NCBI GenBank assembly: GCA_905221615.1
Contig: CAJNDT010005545.1
Span: 1-64,000, forward strand
Origin: Symbiodinium sp. CCMP2592
Lineage: Eukaryota; Sar; Dinophyceae; Suessiales; Symbiodiniaceae
Direction: 5' to 3'
Length of the DNA stretch: 64,000 nucleotides
The notes below the pieces were generated by a model that worked only from the letters and a program-made list of their open reading frames with translations, was not told the origin of the DNA and did no database searches. Both the position numbers and the translations under genes were made by a program. How positions within the stretch are numbered: position 1 is the first letter of the stretch; each line of letters opens with the position of its first letter. Positions 23,101 to 32,300 of this stretch are shown here, piece by piece.

Positions 23101-24586
23101 GAGGAGGTGCCGCAGAAGATGACGACGCCGATGCCGTTGCCTCGTCCGTCCTTGCCCTCTTTGGTCCGTGGCTAGGGGTGGCTCGAGGTCCGGCAGCGGA
23201 TCCTTGCGATTGTTCCGGCGTTCTTCCATGCTCAGGGTGCACGATTCCTTCCGGTTCGAGGTTGCTTGCCGTAGGCATCGCAACTCTCCCCGTTGAGTAT
23301 ACCCAGCTAGGATGCCGTTGAAGGTTGGGCGGAAACAGGCCATCATCTTGCATAAGCGGACTTGGTGCCCTCATCTGTTGGAATTCCGCTTCCCATATGC
23401 CCAATGTGGCGCGTTTGGTAGAGCAGTCGACCACGTACCCAGATTCAACTCCGCATTGATTCCAGGTGTAGCCACGGAACGCATCCGGCAATTGGAAACC
23501 GTTCTTGTCCTGAGCTGCACATACGGCATCCACATGGTACTTGAGGAAAGCATACGTGGTGTAGTCGGAATCGGGGAGCACGTCATTAGACCATCGATAG
23601 TGCGGGAGTCCAGTTTGTGGATCAACCCATGATACATAGGAATGAAGCACGTGGAGACAAACACTGAACGCCTGGAGTGAGTTCATCGCAAAGGCGAGCG
23701 GATGTCCCATGCCTTGAGGCAATGTGCGCATCATTAAAGCCAGCTGGTGAACGTTGATTGGCGAAGCGCCATCGTTGCCCGCTGCACATTCCTGGTTGTA
23801 GGTCCGAAGCCCATACCCAGTGTGCTTTGCGAACATGTACATCAGCTTGCACACCCTGCATAACGTAGGCTCTCCCAGCAGGTCGGATTGGTCAGGTGCT
23901 CTGCCTGACATCGGCAACTTGTGGTAGTAGTCCTGATTCACCGTATACCATTGTTGAATTCTCGTGTCTGTCACGGCCTGGTAGGGCGTCTCCACGGAAT
24001 TGATGAGAACGGCGAGATTGTAGTACACGTCCGCATTGACGATGTTCCTGGTTGCAGTGTTCAAGTCGAACCGAACTTGTTGTCTTTCTTGTTCCAGTTC
24101 AACCACAGCCAACTTTGCATCATCACGGATCACTTCCTCATCCACCATAAATCTTGTGATGGCATGAAACTTCCCTCCGTAGTCAGCAACAATGTGTTTG
24201 AGACCTCCACCAAACTTGATGACCATGGCGAGTATCTCCCCATAGGGTTTGTCCATGTACTCCTCCGGGGCGGCAAATAAGCAAGCCTTGAGGATTTCTC
24301 GGACTCGAATGGAAAGATCCCCTCCTGGCGACAGCTTTGCACACGTGAACAGCAAGACCAACGGAGGTGCTTTGAAAGCTGCCCATGTGCGAATGAGATC
24401 ATTGTCGACCACTTTGTCTTTCGTAATCTTTGGCGGGAGCGAAACGCTCTGCGACGAATCCCCAGAATACATCTCCAGGAACTTGTGGAACTTCAGAAAC
24501 GTTCGCATCATCCCACCAGACGGGAAAACTTCTTCGTGGTACACTCCTTCGAAGGCCAGCTCGTAGGCATTGTAGCTTTCAGCCAT
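17105..24586 (-). CDS. Retrotransposon ORF3: 2493-aa protein with Tpt1/KptA-like RNA 2'-phosphotransferase domain
   Basis: One open frame from an ATG at 24586. Seen from the N-terminus: an unknown region with CxxC at 243-246; a disordered Pro/Ser/Gln-rich linker (about 445-535); a region with a repeated W-x-R-M-Y-S motif (about 609 and 864); Cys clusters at about 1026-1060 and 1160; and a CCHC knuckle C-x2-C-x4-H-x4-C at 1378-1391. About 1585-1920 matches the Tpt1/KptA layout: LRH (R1599, H1600), a GGWVLIEDL segment, RATSGHS (R1750), FHAT (H1790) and MRVHG (R1850). Known Tpt1 enzymes use NAD+ to remove an internal RNA 2'-phosphate with an Arg-His-Arg-Arg tetrad; all four have candidates here. 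The domain is longer than typical because of inserts. Later come a CPAC...CTSC zinc-ribbon-like motif (about 2016-2032), an acidic linker, an unknown C-terminal domain and a basic Arg/Gly tail. No membrane segment or signal peptide is apparent. The overall role in the element is unknown. Confidence 0.8.
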   Translation of the reverse strand: MAESYNAYELAFEGVYHEEVFPSGGMMRTFLKFHKFLEMYSGDSSQSVSLPPKITKDKVVDNDLIRTWAAFKAPPLVLLFTCAKLSPGGDLSIRVREILKACLFAAPEEYMDKPYGEILAMVIKFGGGLKHIVADYGGKFHAITRFMVDEEVIRDDAKLAVVELEQERQQVRFDLNTATRNIVNADVYYNLAVLINSVETPYQAVTDTRIQQWYTVNQDYYHKLPMSGRAPDQSDLLGEPTLCRVCKLMYMFAKHTGYGLRTYNQECAAGNDGASPINVHQLALMMRTLPQGMGHPLAFAMNSLQAFSVCLHVLHSYVSWVDPQTGLPHYRWSNDVLPDSDYTTYAFLKYHVDAVCAAQDKNGFQLPDAFRGYTWNQCGVESGYVVDCSTKRATLGIWEAEFQQMRAPSPLMQDDGLFPPNLQRHPSWVYSTGRVAMPTASNLEPEGIVHPEHGRTPEQSQGSAAGPRATPSHGPKRARTDEATASASSSSAAPPPQQPPSQPEEEPSQPTWEEAPIPAGAQESWYHYVNINEKGCRSILLTTTRDHDEYPPTIDETPKFVANHDVGTTPIQHYVRRLVTYLARIRSVSQNDDKGLNLKVYVKLSTKVWLRMYSRLYHALALVSCVHLPSPPMLTSAVMIEADRDLVDNDDIPEEARINTMNTLNGFRNSLGVGGKPDAATMRSQCTILVQDFDMVARTRGSAHTLRENLGMHGWSEIYIVSPSITTGANYNFQVTKGSLESVNATLDGLTEERLATVTLHYHLSLQAILIENMSFPMSEVGDGAAIRTDLQRQLKVTYVDPIIAAGKRTTRPPIVNINHDLRFVGNYLQHKASLFNGFHALGMYIELELRARACVVIHGSSFWSRMYSQMKHASSGVHTLSAEKVPATDSRVRFKLGYAIYEKQLFCEKMVSTCFVEASRIRSWDETVRADSVAHPSLVEIWEDKSEVKTSTKISQTWFTGEQQQQIRSGAQGDTVAESSAVTWQDFDIAMTVPEAYYDNRHDWFRIDTYATPNTGYVKGRTFYCPGCDAMKLAECYAQAFFKPTGNGYPGHCIGCAHTSALKMQHQVSSFNDLVASQKYTLACAKHLYDLRLQFVDPRMDIKEFLKACAEVTYEDIGKTVSHYGGLRITASQAIEYAAWGKAKQLAWDRGYDSEGKTCYICYYDAGNCDYAGFMRMLLTPEERQECYRGSALPKEELLGDTMELALGLLTIAMRHPSHFPNWGGLEGANACVRGIERSFFRYASAEAIELITVDSPRKRTPPKKNEQVAEIVNNMSADLVIDFTVIVDGDIYPVEIARTDETQAADNVTDDPGVSVAPPIPAQDVDVDAQPEEEQGAEDPDPRQMIREGFVAQLQDYVGILAQGEMSVGSNSLTFCIACGSDQHHLSNCTENAATRDLILRSIQIIKESLLRYPRRIPPQQDEPMDVDTTDHVSVAPSDRRPKAKARPRRGGEAVRGDVVLIRYENKHNLCTDVENRRGLHDACGVPLQDMGPENSQRGVDLIEQLSDHRDRRLPQRGDRPSFEYDDTIQGYTNAGYESIGGGRPIRCGILDLIPTKGASFIHNRWDIVNEVVLRNITHHRRRNADWALSCIQSDLRHRIARRPGSEWLDNRCQVAFSSVIRCDEGGWVLIEDLVRHEQLWTHDSRRITEAVSRTDDQQRKRVYNERLQLLFQGNMLAATRRHKAKIRLQFLGVRVKDPGTETLGSAGANMLVSIPDQITEIQNNDRCRHSQRYLNVCNGWVKPWAVRATSGHSAHSDPQNNLLQLDKNRFAISPSMTLLQRLGGAFHATACRNLDSIVTQGIMPGSEDPDGDFDNRRQFRGNQGGRLHSYWGVFAPFDHRNATTKMRVHGPQAKHMPLAVLHVPSQDLAREDGRITDSGIIIVGRTIPFQFVKEVWFCVPNPQDTHSVALVEKIYDERLEKEMVLDYNASPLLPEFERYRTPSKIMELLCEMPPGPHDTSKEQIIRDLTTVLEYHRENTVRHHYMDKGIKFVIKNWRPEDLRRDEDGRRMRVCPACYNIVPACFSRCTSCWSQFVSSGYYQGSPQRETPTEIPSDFIAQTMEAAAAAVPEATVEEQEAMETETVAEPEEIPEPSVVAEDDPEQEPDEEMDTEPGEDFDDAVPDAVAQERRPVLIAGQSLNIDPELQLARTAMQPSYYPGKRNAHCIDANMAALSYMAFVVCRTIYKAWSGFAKWATMPLFQMKENFALGQRYDVLGKWGSLAGVDRETGVGRDVTDEEIIRFAKEPENLKQYDPNGTYTLKRFRTNQMLSLLTRGANMMGSGRDNFNPTTYLKSNRDEDVKAMHFCCLNVLCEVIPMVTGHQQFSVLRPTPTGPVDFLYIDPVGILLTHADHSVQTIGLLVDHNVQMPAHFMDRLVRSKAERQQNPTTKRTEALHHISAADYLPPGGTSILDTPVTTEERASASSAKGPSKGRERTGGEQHGGWNSNSYYDYTAGKGRNKGKDKGKQREQYPEENLRPWDRDPATTRRWR

Positions 24587-24698
24587 GGCTCGGGTTTCGG
24601 TCCTTCCTCCGTAGGAGGGAAGTCCCTACACCCTACTCGACTTCACGGTTCCGGGTTCTCCGTAAGAGGCACCCTTCCCCGATCCGTCCGGTCAGACC
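24587..24698 (-). other. Spacer between ORF2 and ORF3
   Basis: About 112 bp. The sense strand contains a pyrimidine-rich CTTCCCTCCTACGGAG close to the ORF3 ATG. It could act as a trans-splice acceptor, since dinoflagellate mRNAs are commonly trans-spliced, but this is inference only. Confidence 0.4.
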
Positions 24699-26192
24699 TT
24701 AGTTGTTCCTTAGTTGGGGCTGTCTAATAGCCCCTTCATCAGCGTCTATACACTGATGTTGCTGCCATGCAATGTCCTCAGATTCATGTGCAACATGACT
24801 GACACTGACATGAGCTCGAACAAGGCTGCGAACATTCCTCGCAATTGACCGCCATGAGACATCAATGCGCTGCGACAAACTGCTCTTCGAATCATGGTCC
24901 AAGCAATCATCCATTCTCACCATCAAACGATCCGCTTCAGGCATGTTAGAGAACATGATCCTGCGTCCACCACCATCGCCACCAGCACCAACATGGTCAT
25001 CAATCTTAACCTTCGTCACCTTGCCACTTGAAACAAGAGCATGCAACTCTGGCCAAGACCAACATGAACATGAAGAAGGCATGTCAAGCGAAAAATAGAC
25101 GTCGGAAAATTCCGCACACTTCTTCAGCAGGCGTTTGAGAGATTTCAAGACACTTCTGAAAACCTTGTACTTCCCACCGGAACGTTTCTCACCCCCCACG
25201 CAAGCCCCTTCACTACTTCCAGGACCAACACCTGATCGCAAAAGCGATGCCACGAATAGCACAGGTGTGCGCAGGTCATTCCGGCACGCATCCTTCATCG
25301 CACCGATAAGGCTGTCCTCATCGGCCTTAGAGCCAATTAGCTCTTTGCAAGTTATGCGAGCGCATCCCTTAGTGGACTTAGGCACGGCGTAGCCATTGCC
25401 CAAGCCACAGAGGTCAACAATCATGCGGTCAGGCTTTCGTCCACCAGCCTTCGACGGCATTGCTACCAATCTCCCATCGCCCGTTGCCTGAAATTTCAAG
25501 GCTTTAAGCAATCTCCTGGAGATTTGGCTAGTCAACTCGCATTTATCAGATCGATCCTTAGCGTCCGAATCGGTCATGTGCAAATGTTTGGACGAGCACA
25601 CGTCAGACGACTTAGGATGCAACGCGACGTTTGCGGCAATGTACTCCCATTCATCCTTGCAGTAGCCGAGCTCAACGGCGGTTCCGGGAGATACAGGATC
25701 CCGAAAGGTATAACGTTGCCCGTGAGTGCATCCTTGGATCTTGATGCTCTTCCACATGGCATCTTCCTGAAGTCCCTTGTACTGCTTGGTTTCCTGGACT
25801 GGTACTCGAGGAGGTACTTCGATGATGATTTGGAACCCCCATGATGCCGCTCTGCGCGCAATTCTTTGGACGACCTCCCCCCATGGGTAGTCTGTCCGCA
25901 ATTTGGCCCTTTCAGGGTTGTCAGCGATTTTCCGACTCAGCCACGAATTCTTGCCCAACACCCCTGCGCCAATGAAGATCACGGAGTTAGGGTTGTTTTT
26001 CCTTGCTTCCACCACATCGAAGAGGTAGGCACACATGGCGTCGTCAACTTCTCGCCCCATACTCAGAACATTTACTTGCAACCCAGGGTCGTAGTGAGAA
26101 TCGGGAGCATGCTGCGCAATGCAGTCCTTGCCAGGAGCATACTCATTCCACCAGTTCTCCTCATCGACTCCTACCAATGTCCACACCGTCAC
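24699..26192 (-). CDS. Retrotransposon ORF2: unknown protein with an internal domain duplication
   Basis: The frame is open from 26351 to the TAA at 24699. The given 497-residue span begins with GTG, not ATG; the first real methionine is residue 45 (ATG at 26060). It overlaps the end of Gag-Pol in the -1 frame, so a fusion by frameshifting, reinitiation or splicing are all possible. The protein looks like two copies of one alpha/beta unit. Unit 1 (about 41-233) runs VIFIGAGVLG, a helix, then IIIEVPP. Unit 2 (about 278-460) runs PVLFVASLLRSGVG, a helix, then VYFSLDMP. Each ends in a Cys/His/Asp-containing stretch and a helix. I do not recognise the family and propose no function. No signal peptide or membrane span is seen. 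Confidence 0.75.
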   Translation of the reverse strand: MTVWTLVGVDEENWWNEYAPGKDCIAQHAPDSHYDPGLQVNVLSMGREVDDAMCAYLFDVVEARKNNPNSVIFIGAGVLGKNSWLSRKIADNPERAKLRTDYPWGEVVQRIARRAASWGFQIIIEVPPRVPVQETKQYKGLQEDAMWKSIKIQGCTHGQRYTFRDPVSPGTAVELGYCKDEWEYIAANVALHPKSSDVCSSKHLHMTDSDAKDRSDKCELTSQISRRLLKALKFQATGDGRLVAMPSKAGGRKPDRMIVDLCGLGNGYAVPKSTKGCARITCKELIGSKADEDSLIGAMKDACRNDLRTPVLFVASLLRSGVGPGSSEGACVGGEKRSGGKYKVFRSVLKSLKRLLKKCAEFSDVYFSLDMPSSCSCWSWPELHALVSSGKVTKVKIDDHVGAGGDGGGRRIMFSNMPEADRLMVRMDDCLDHDSKSSLSQRIDVSWRSIARNVRSLVRAHVSVSHVAHESEDIAWQQHQCIDADEGAIRQPQLRNN

Positions 26193-26351
26193 TGCTTTTG
26201 GAGCATCTTTGATAGTGATACGGTATTTCCAACGGCTGTAAGGATTTTGTAAGTATGGACCAACCCTCCATCGTGGTCGAGGAATTGGATCACCAGGCCC
26301 TCCTTGGGTTTGTTTTCGGCGAAGTTGACCACGTGAGGCACAATTGCTCCA
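26189..26351 (-). other. 163-nt overlap of Gag-Pol with the -1 frame of ORF2
   Basis: Gag-Pol ends at TGA (26191-26189). The -1 frame is open from a TGA at 26354-26352 and runs unbroken into ORF2. I read the overlap codon by codon and found no exact X XXY YYZ slippery heptamer in the Gag-Pol frame. The nearest run is GCC GAA AAC AAA. Confidence 0.75.
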
Positions 26352-29300
26352 TCATATCCTTGATATTCCCTTTTCTGTTCAGCCGCATCATGCCATACAT
26401 CCTCGTACACTGACGACCATTGGTCATAGCCGAATTGGGAGGCTTGACTTTTGGACTGGCCGTTGAAACAAAGAGGTAATGTAAAGCCCTGGTACCCCCC
26501 ATGGATGGCACGCGCCAGTGTGACAACCACCGCTCGCCATTTGGCGGGCAGGGCGCGCACATAAGACTGGCCCAAAGGCGGTTCAGGAGGAGGCAAAAAC
26601 GGCGGCGCAAGGACGTCCGCAATAGCGGCTGGGCGCAAATGCCCCCGTACCGGATGGTACTGAAACACAGCACGCTCCACATAGCGGTCGAACTTGCCCG
26701 GTTGATCAAGGATAGCAGCACGGTCCTCCATTTGGTGCCACTGCCCTTCACGAAGAATCCAAGTCGACCGAAGGTAACGACCAGGCGGCAACGCGGAAGG
26801 CGGCCCCCGCAACATGCGCGGGAACTTGACAACCAGGATGGGGTCCACACTGTCATGTTCTTGCAAGCCTTCCTTACTCGACAATCCAGCGCGATACAAC
26901 ACCTGAGGGAGGATCGGCGTCTGCGTGTAAGGAAAACAGGGCACTTCGCTCTTGAATGAGTAGTGCTGTTGACCCTTCTCATCCGTGCTCTGGGTATGAG
27001 TAGGGCGCATCAGATCCATAATCTCTTGGGAGCCAATGAGAGCCGGCGGAAAAATGTTGATGAGCTGACACGCATGTGTCCAGGACACAGAATCCTTGAA
27101 CGACTTGGTGTGTATGTCCGCTGACATCTTGGCAGTGACCTCATAGGCAAGAGAAACGTAACCTTCCTGAAAGATAGAATGCATCCATCCAATGCAGATG
27201 CCGTGGGTACGTTCCAAATGACGCATAGTCGGATTCTTGCCCGTGCGAATCACCCCGATCATGGTCTGGTTGTCGTCGTAGAAGACGAAGTTGGGGTCTT
27301 GCCCCCCAAGCTGCTGCCACAACGTGATAGCAGGCAATCCAAGACGTGACATGGCAAAGTCGGCCGCGACAATCTCGGCCTCAGGTGTGGAATGACTCAA
27401 GCATCCCTGCCTTTTGCTAAGTCCCGCCAAGGGAAATCGTGTATGAGAACCTTGAATGTGCAAGTGAGCACCGGAGGTAGATTTCAAACTTTCTCCACAA
27501 CCTGCATAGTCCGCATCTGCAAACAGCCCGATGGACGAGTCCTCCAAGGAGTTCCCGACCCATCCAATCATCATGTGATGTTTGGACTGGTGCACATAGG
27601 CCATGAGATGATGAAGAAGAGCATCCTCCTTCTTGGTCCATTTCGTGATCTTGCGCGCGAGATTGTTGATACTGCGCAGAAGATCAAAGCGGCAAATGCG
27701 CGCGGCATAAAGCAATTTCATGAGAATGCTTGCTGCCTGCGGAGCAAGTGCGCCGCGATTAGCCTCGTTGATCTCCTCTTCCTCTGGCGCCTTGGGAATA
27801 GGTGGAGGCGGAACAAGCCGACCATCCTTATCAACAGGCATGGTGTGTCCACACCACGTGCATCGATGGCTTTTACCTGACTGTGCCGGAGCGCGAGCTG
27901 GGTGATTCTTAGTCTCCTCAGCCGGACTCGGCGATGGTACCGTCTTGAATTTTGTCGGATCGAACCCAGTCACGTCGCAGTACTTCTTGACTGTCATGTC
28001 CAGGTACGTCTCCATGTCGTAGGTAACGGTCTGCACCTTCGTTTTGTCATGCAACGTTGCCTCGCCCTTGGAGATGCGACAACCCAGATACAAACCTAGT
28101 GGCGTTTCTTCTTCCAATCGAAGTTCTTGGCGCAGCATGTCCCAGCCCTTGGGCAGGTTCTCTTTGGGCCCTGCCATCTTGAGATCATCCACGTAGATGA
28201 CAAGTAAGAGCTTCATCTGCGGGTGGAAATACAATGATGGCCATTCGTCGCCAATCGGCTTGAATCCTACTTTCTGTACCGCGGTATGGCAATGTTGTTC
28301 CCACATGGTTCCTGCGTCAGGATGTCCATATAGGGCTTTGATCAGGCGACACACAGGTCTACGGAATTTATGCCTTTTCGCAGATGGATGCCAGGCTTCA
28401 TCAGGCAGTTCAACCCAACATGGAGTGCCCGATAGTCTCGCCTGAATGTATGCTTGGATAGCATCCGCCATCTGGACATCGTTGCCAGGAAGGCATCCGT
28501 AATAATCTGCCCACCGTGAGGCGTCAAACGTAGCCGGGGAATTCCCCAAATCCTGAAACAATGCGGCTTCCATATTCTGGTCTTTGACCTGATCACCGAG
28601 TAGTACACCTCGCCCTTTGAACTTCCTGGCAGGATCGTCCTCTTTGAGCTGATAGTTCTTCTCGTATATCAGTCCATGTACTCGCGCCATATGTACTTTC
28701 TCACCTTTCTTCTTTGCCTCAGCGACGACGTCGTCATATTCACGCGTAGTTGAGAAATCAAACACCTCTTGGTCCCACAATCCCTTCCATTCTTTCATGA
28801 AAGCTTCCATGGCCTTGGGGTTGTTGACCATCTCCTTGCGTGTGACGGGTCGAGTGACCATGGCATTGAAGCATGATCCTCCTGCATGATTCTTTTCCCG
28901 ATGCACGTTTCTGTGAGAAGTCGTACACGGCATAGACGGAATCCAGTTATCATCCATGACCATATGCGCCGGAACAGCCGGCACGACGTCTGACAAGAAT
29001 TGCTCTTGTGTGTATTGATCCACGTAGGACTGTGCCCAGGACCATCCATCGTCGTCGTCAATGGACACGTTGAGTTGCAGATCAATTTCTTCACATGGAA
29101 CAATCTTGGGAAAGATCATGTTGTCCAAAATCTTGGTGACTATCTTCTTTCCTATCACAGCCTTCTTCCGGTCCTTCTTGGCAACTCGAGCCTTGTCTCG
29201 CTTTTCTTTCTTGTACGCTGCCTTCTTCTCCGCTTCACTCATTCTCTTCCATGCTTCCGGAGAATAGGAATGGATAGGTCGCCGTGTAGGGAGAGTTCGT

Positions 29301-32300
29301 CGACCGTCGCTTCGGATCTTGTATGGGACTCCCCTTTTATCGATCTTGCAGGCTTCACCATCATCAGTAAGATATACAATGCCGTCCCCTTTCTTCCCCG
29401 TACTCCAATGTTCAATCTCCTCAGGAGCCAACTTCTTTTCTTTCAAGATCTTAATGATCTCTCCAGGTTCTTCGATGTCTCCTTCGGGGATGAGTCTACC
29501 GGTTGGACCGACTTCGCGGGGCGATCGTCGATCTTTCCCAGTGACCTTTGGTTCAGAAGGAGGCGGTGCTGCACGTAGACCTAGCTCTTCGTCTAGTTCT
29601 TCGAGTCTTTTGTCTCCTATAGCATCAATAGCTTCATGTTCTGCTGACTTGAAGACTTCGCCAGACGGCTCCGTCTCTATATCAGATGGATCTATGTCCT
29701 GTAAGTCAGGATCTTCTCCGGGATCCGGCGGAGGAAGAAGACCATCTTGATCATCATCATCCCCGTTGCCACCATTTCCTCCAGGCGGACCGTCATCCCC
29801 GTCATCGACGTCTTTTATCTCCTTGCCAGCGAGGTCAACGTTGTCCCTGAGTCCCTCAATGGTTGAGTTCATCCTCTCGTACTCGGCTTTCAGGGGAAAT
29901 GTTATCTCCTCTGGGAAGTAGATAACTTCTGTCTCGTACGGTCTCATCAACTTCCTGGGAACAGATGCGTCCATCGACAAGTTCGCATTGGCAAATTCCT
30001 TCATGTCCCACACGCGATACTTCTTGGACCACCCTTGACCAGCAGTGATGATGTATCCGGCGAAAATGCCTGGGATCCCCTTTGGATCGAACTTGTTGCC
30101 ATATGTCTTCGGCCTTGTATCCGTCGGCTTGAAGAAGACTTTGGCCCCAAACGGTATGGCTTTTCCCTCGAAGTCCTTTCCAGTCATTCGTTTCCATGCT
30201 GAATCACCATCGCCCTCCACGTCTTCAATGTTGAGGTTCTGCATCACGCAATTCAGCGCAAAGGACCAGTATTGGGCGGGTAATCCGGCGTGTAGCATGG
30301 ATGCTGCGACTGTGTTGATCACTTCTTGATTTGATCGTTCAGCGAGTGAATTGTTACTGGGTTTCCCTGGAAGGGAATGATCTATCACGATCTTCAACTG
30401 CGCCATAGCTGAATCGAACTCTGGTGCTTCATCACTATACGCCATATGAATCTTGCGTCTCCCCATTAGGCGTCTGATGGCCATGACGACCTCGTCAGTA
30501 TTCCTTGAAGCCGTGGGAATCGCCGCGATCATTTTGGTGGCGATGTCTCTGATGACTAGAACTTCACGTGTTCCATCATCGAGTCCGATACCCGCTTCGG
30601 CGGCCTTGCGCATATCGAGGAAGTCGAACGTCACAAGATCCCCCCAGTGTTTGATCACACGTTGAAATGCACCTCGTTGTGTCCGCAAGTGCTTCATTTT
30701 CGCGCGTATGCACGATTCGCAATATGGATTGCGGTAGCGATGAGTACACAGATGTGCCAACGTCTTGGCTTCGGCTTTCAGTGTTCCGACTCTGGCCTTG
30801 CGGCTCGGCGCACCGTCGCCCTCCACATCAATGATCACCTCATCGTCACCGTCCAATGGAATTTCACCCACTCCTTTTCCTTCGTCGTCGTCCGGAGGTC
30901 GTCCGTGGAAGTTCGACACAAGATCGGTATCGGTGATTCCATTTGCTGTCTGAAATGATATGGGCTCTGGAGTCACGAGTGTCTCGAGACTGTGCTTCTC
31001 GATCTTCTTCTGAGATATGAGGTCGTGGCCACACCCAGTGTCCATGAGAAACTTGATCTTCTTCTTGAGGATGACTGGTTGAACCATGCATTTGAATACA
31101 CCTTGATTGATGATCCGTTTGCTGTGCGCAGCATCGAGTTCACGCTCAACGATGGAATCCTCACCGTCGTAGAAGGAAACTTCTTCCACCCGAGACGTTC
31201 CTGGGATTCGTACGAATGAAACTCGATCTCCGCATTGATCATCATCGTCGTCAACCATGTCTCTCATGATCTGTGCCCTCAATCTCGCTTTGTGCTTGGC
31301 GAATTCCAAATTCACGGCGCGATCCTCATTGTTGACAAGCGCTTCCATGTCGACGTACTTCACCTTCCGCTCCTTGTCCTTCTTCGATCTTCTAGGACAC
31401 GAAGAAATGAACTTCACGTCATCGGTGAATGTCACATTACGCTTGATCTCTTTTCGGGTCGACGTAGTCGGTCCCGAGGATTCGTCGTCTGTTGAACAAT
31501 CCGAATCAGCGTCGCTGTCAACGGATGGACAATCTGACTCCTCCTCATCTTGTCTTGAAGATCGCTTCCATATAGCCGGGGCTGATGGATTCCACCTTCG
31601 GCACAATCTGATGGCGGGTGCCGCAGGGAGTGCCTTGGCCTTGGCATTCGGCTTCGCTGGAGCTGCCTTTGCTTCGGATTTGGCTTTAGCTTTTGCCTTT
31701 GGTTCCGGAGCTGGGGTAGCTGCTGCCTCATGCTTGAAAGGACAATTCTCTCTTGAGCACGAGCCTGTGTTCTTGAAAGAGTAGCATATCCTATTTCCTC
31801 CTCCTCCAGACGGACTTGGAGTTCTCGTCCTCGGCGTAAAGGGTCGCTCTGGAGTCTTCTTCGAGTGACTGAATGGGCACTTGTCACCATTTCGACACCC
31901 TGCATCTGTGAAATGGAACTTGCAGCGGATTTGCTTCTTGCTCTTGTCGCCTCTGTTGTCCGCTGACTCACTCCTCGTCTTCTTCTTGGGCTTTGGCTTG
32001 GTCTTCGCATGACTCTTCGCTTTGCTTTGAGGTAGTACAGGTGTTGCTTTATCCGGCTTGGTCGGCGAAGCCTTGACCTTTGCGGATGGAGCTGCGTTAG
32101 GCGTTGGTTTCTCAGGTACCTTGGCCGGTGCAGCAAGCAAATCCTTGCCCTCAAGCATCTGGCGCAAGCCAATTTGGGTCTGAGTGAGATTTGATTGTTC
32201 TCGTCTCCGCATGATGGTACGGTCGATGATCTTCATCAGATTGTCGTACGATCGGTCTTCATGATTGTAGGGCAAGTGTTCGTAGTGCATGCCCAACTCC

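Noticed and set aside
17105..26192. ORF2/ORF3 as an envelope gene of a retrovirus-like element
   Set aside because: The position fits, but neither protein shows a signal peptide, transmembrane segment or fusion-peptide-like stretch, and ORF3 has nucleic-acid-type zinc motifs.
26189..26351. Canonical -1 slippery heptamer at the pol/ORF2 overlap
   Set aside because: Codon-by-codon reading gave no X XXY YYZ match; the nearest, GCC GAA AAC AAA, does not fit the rule.
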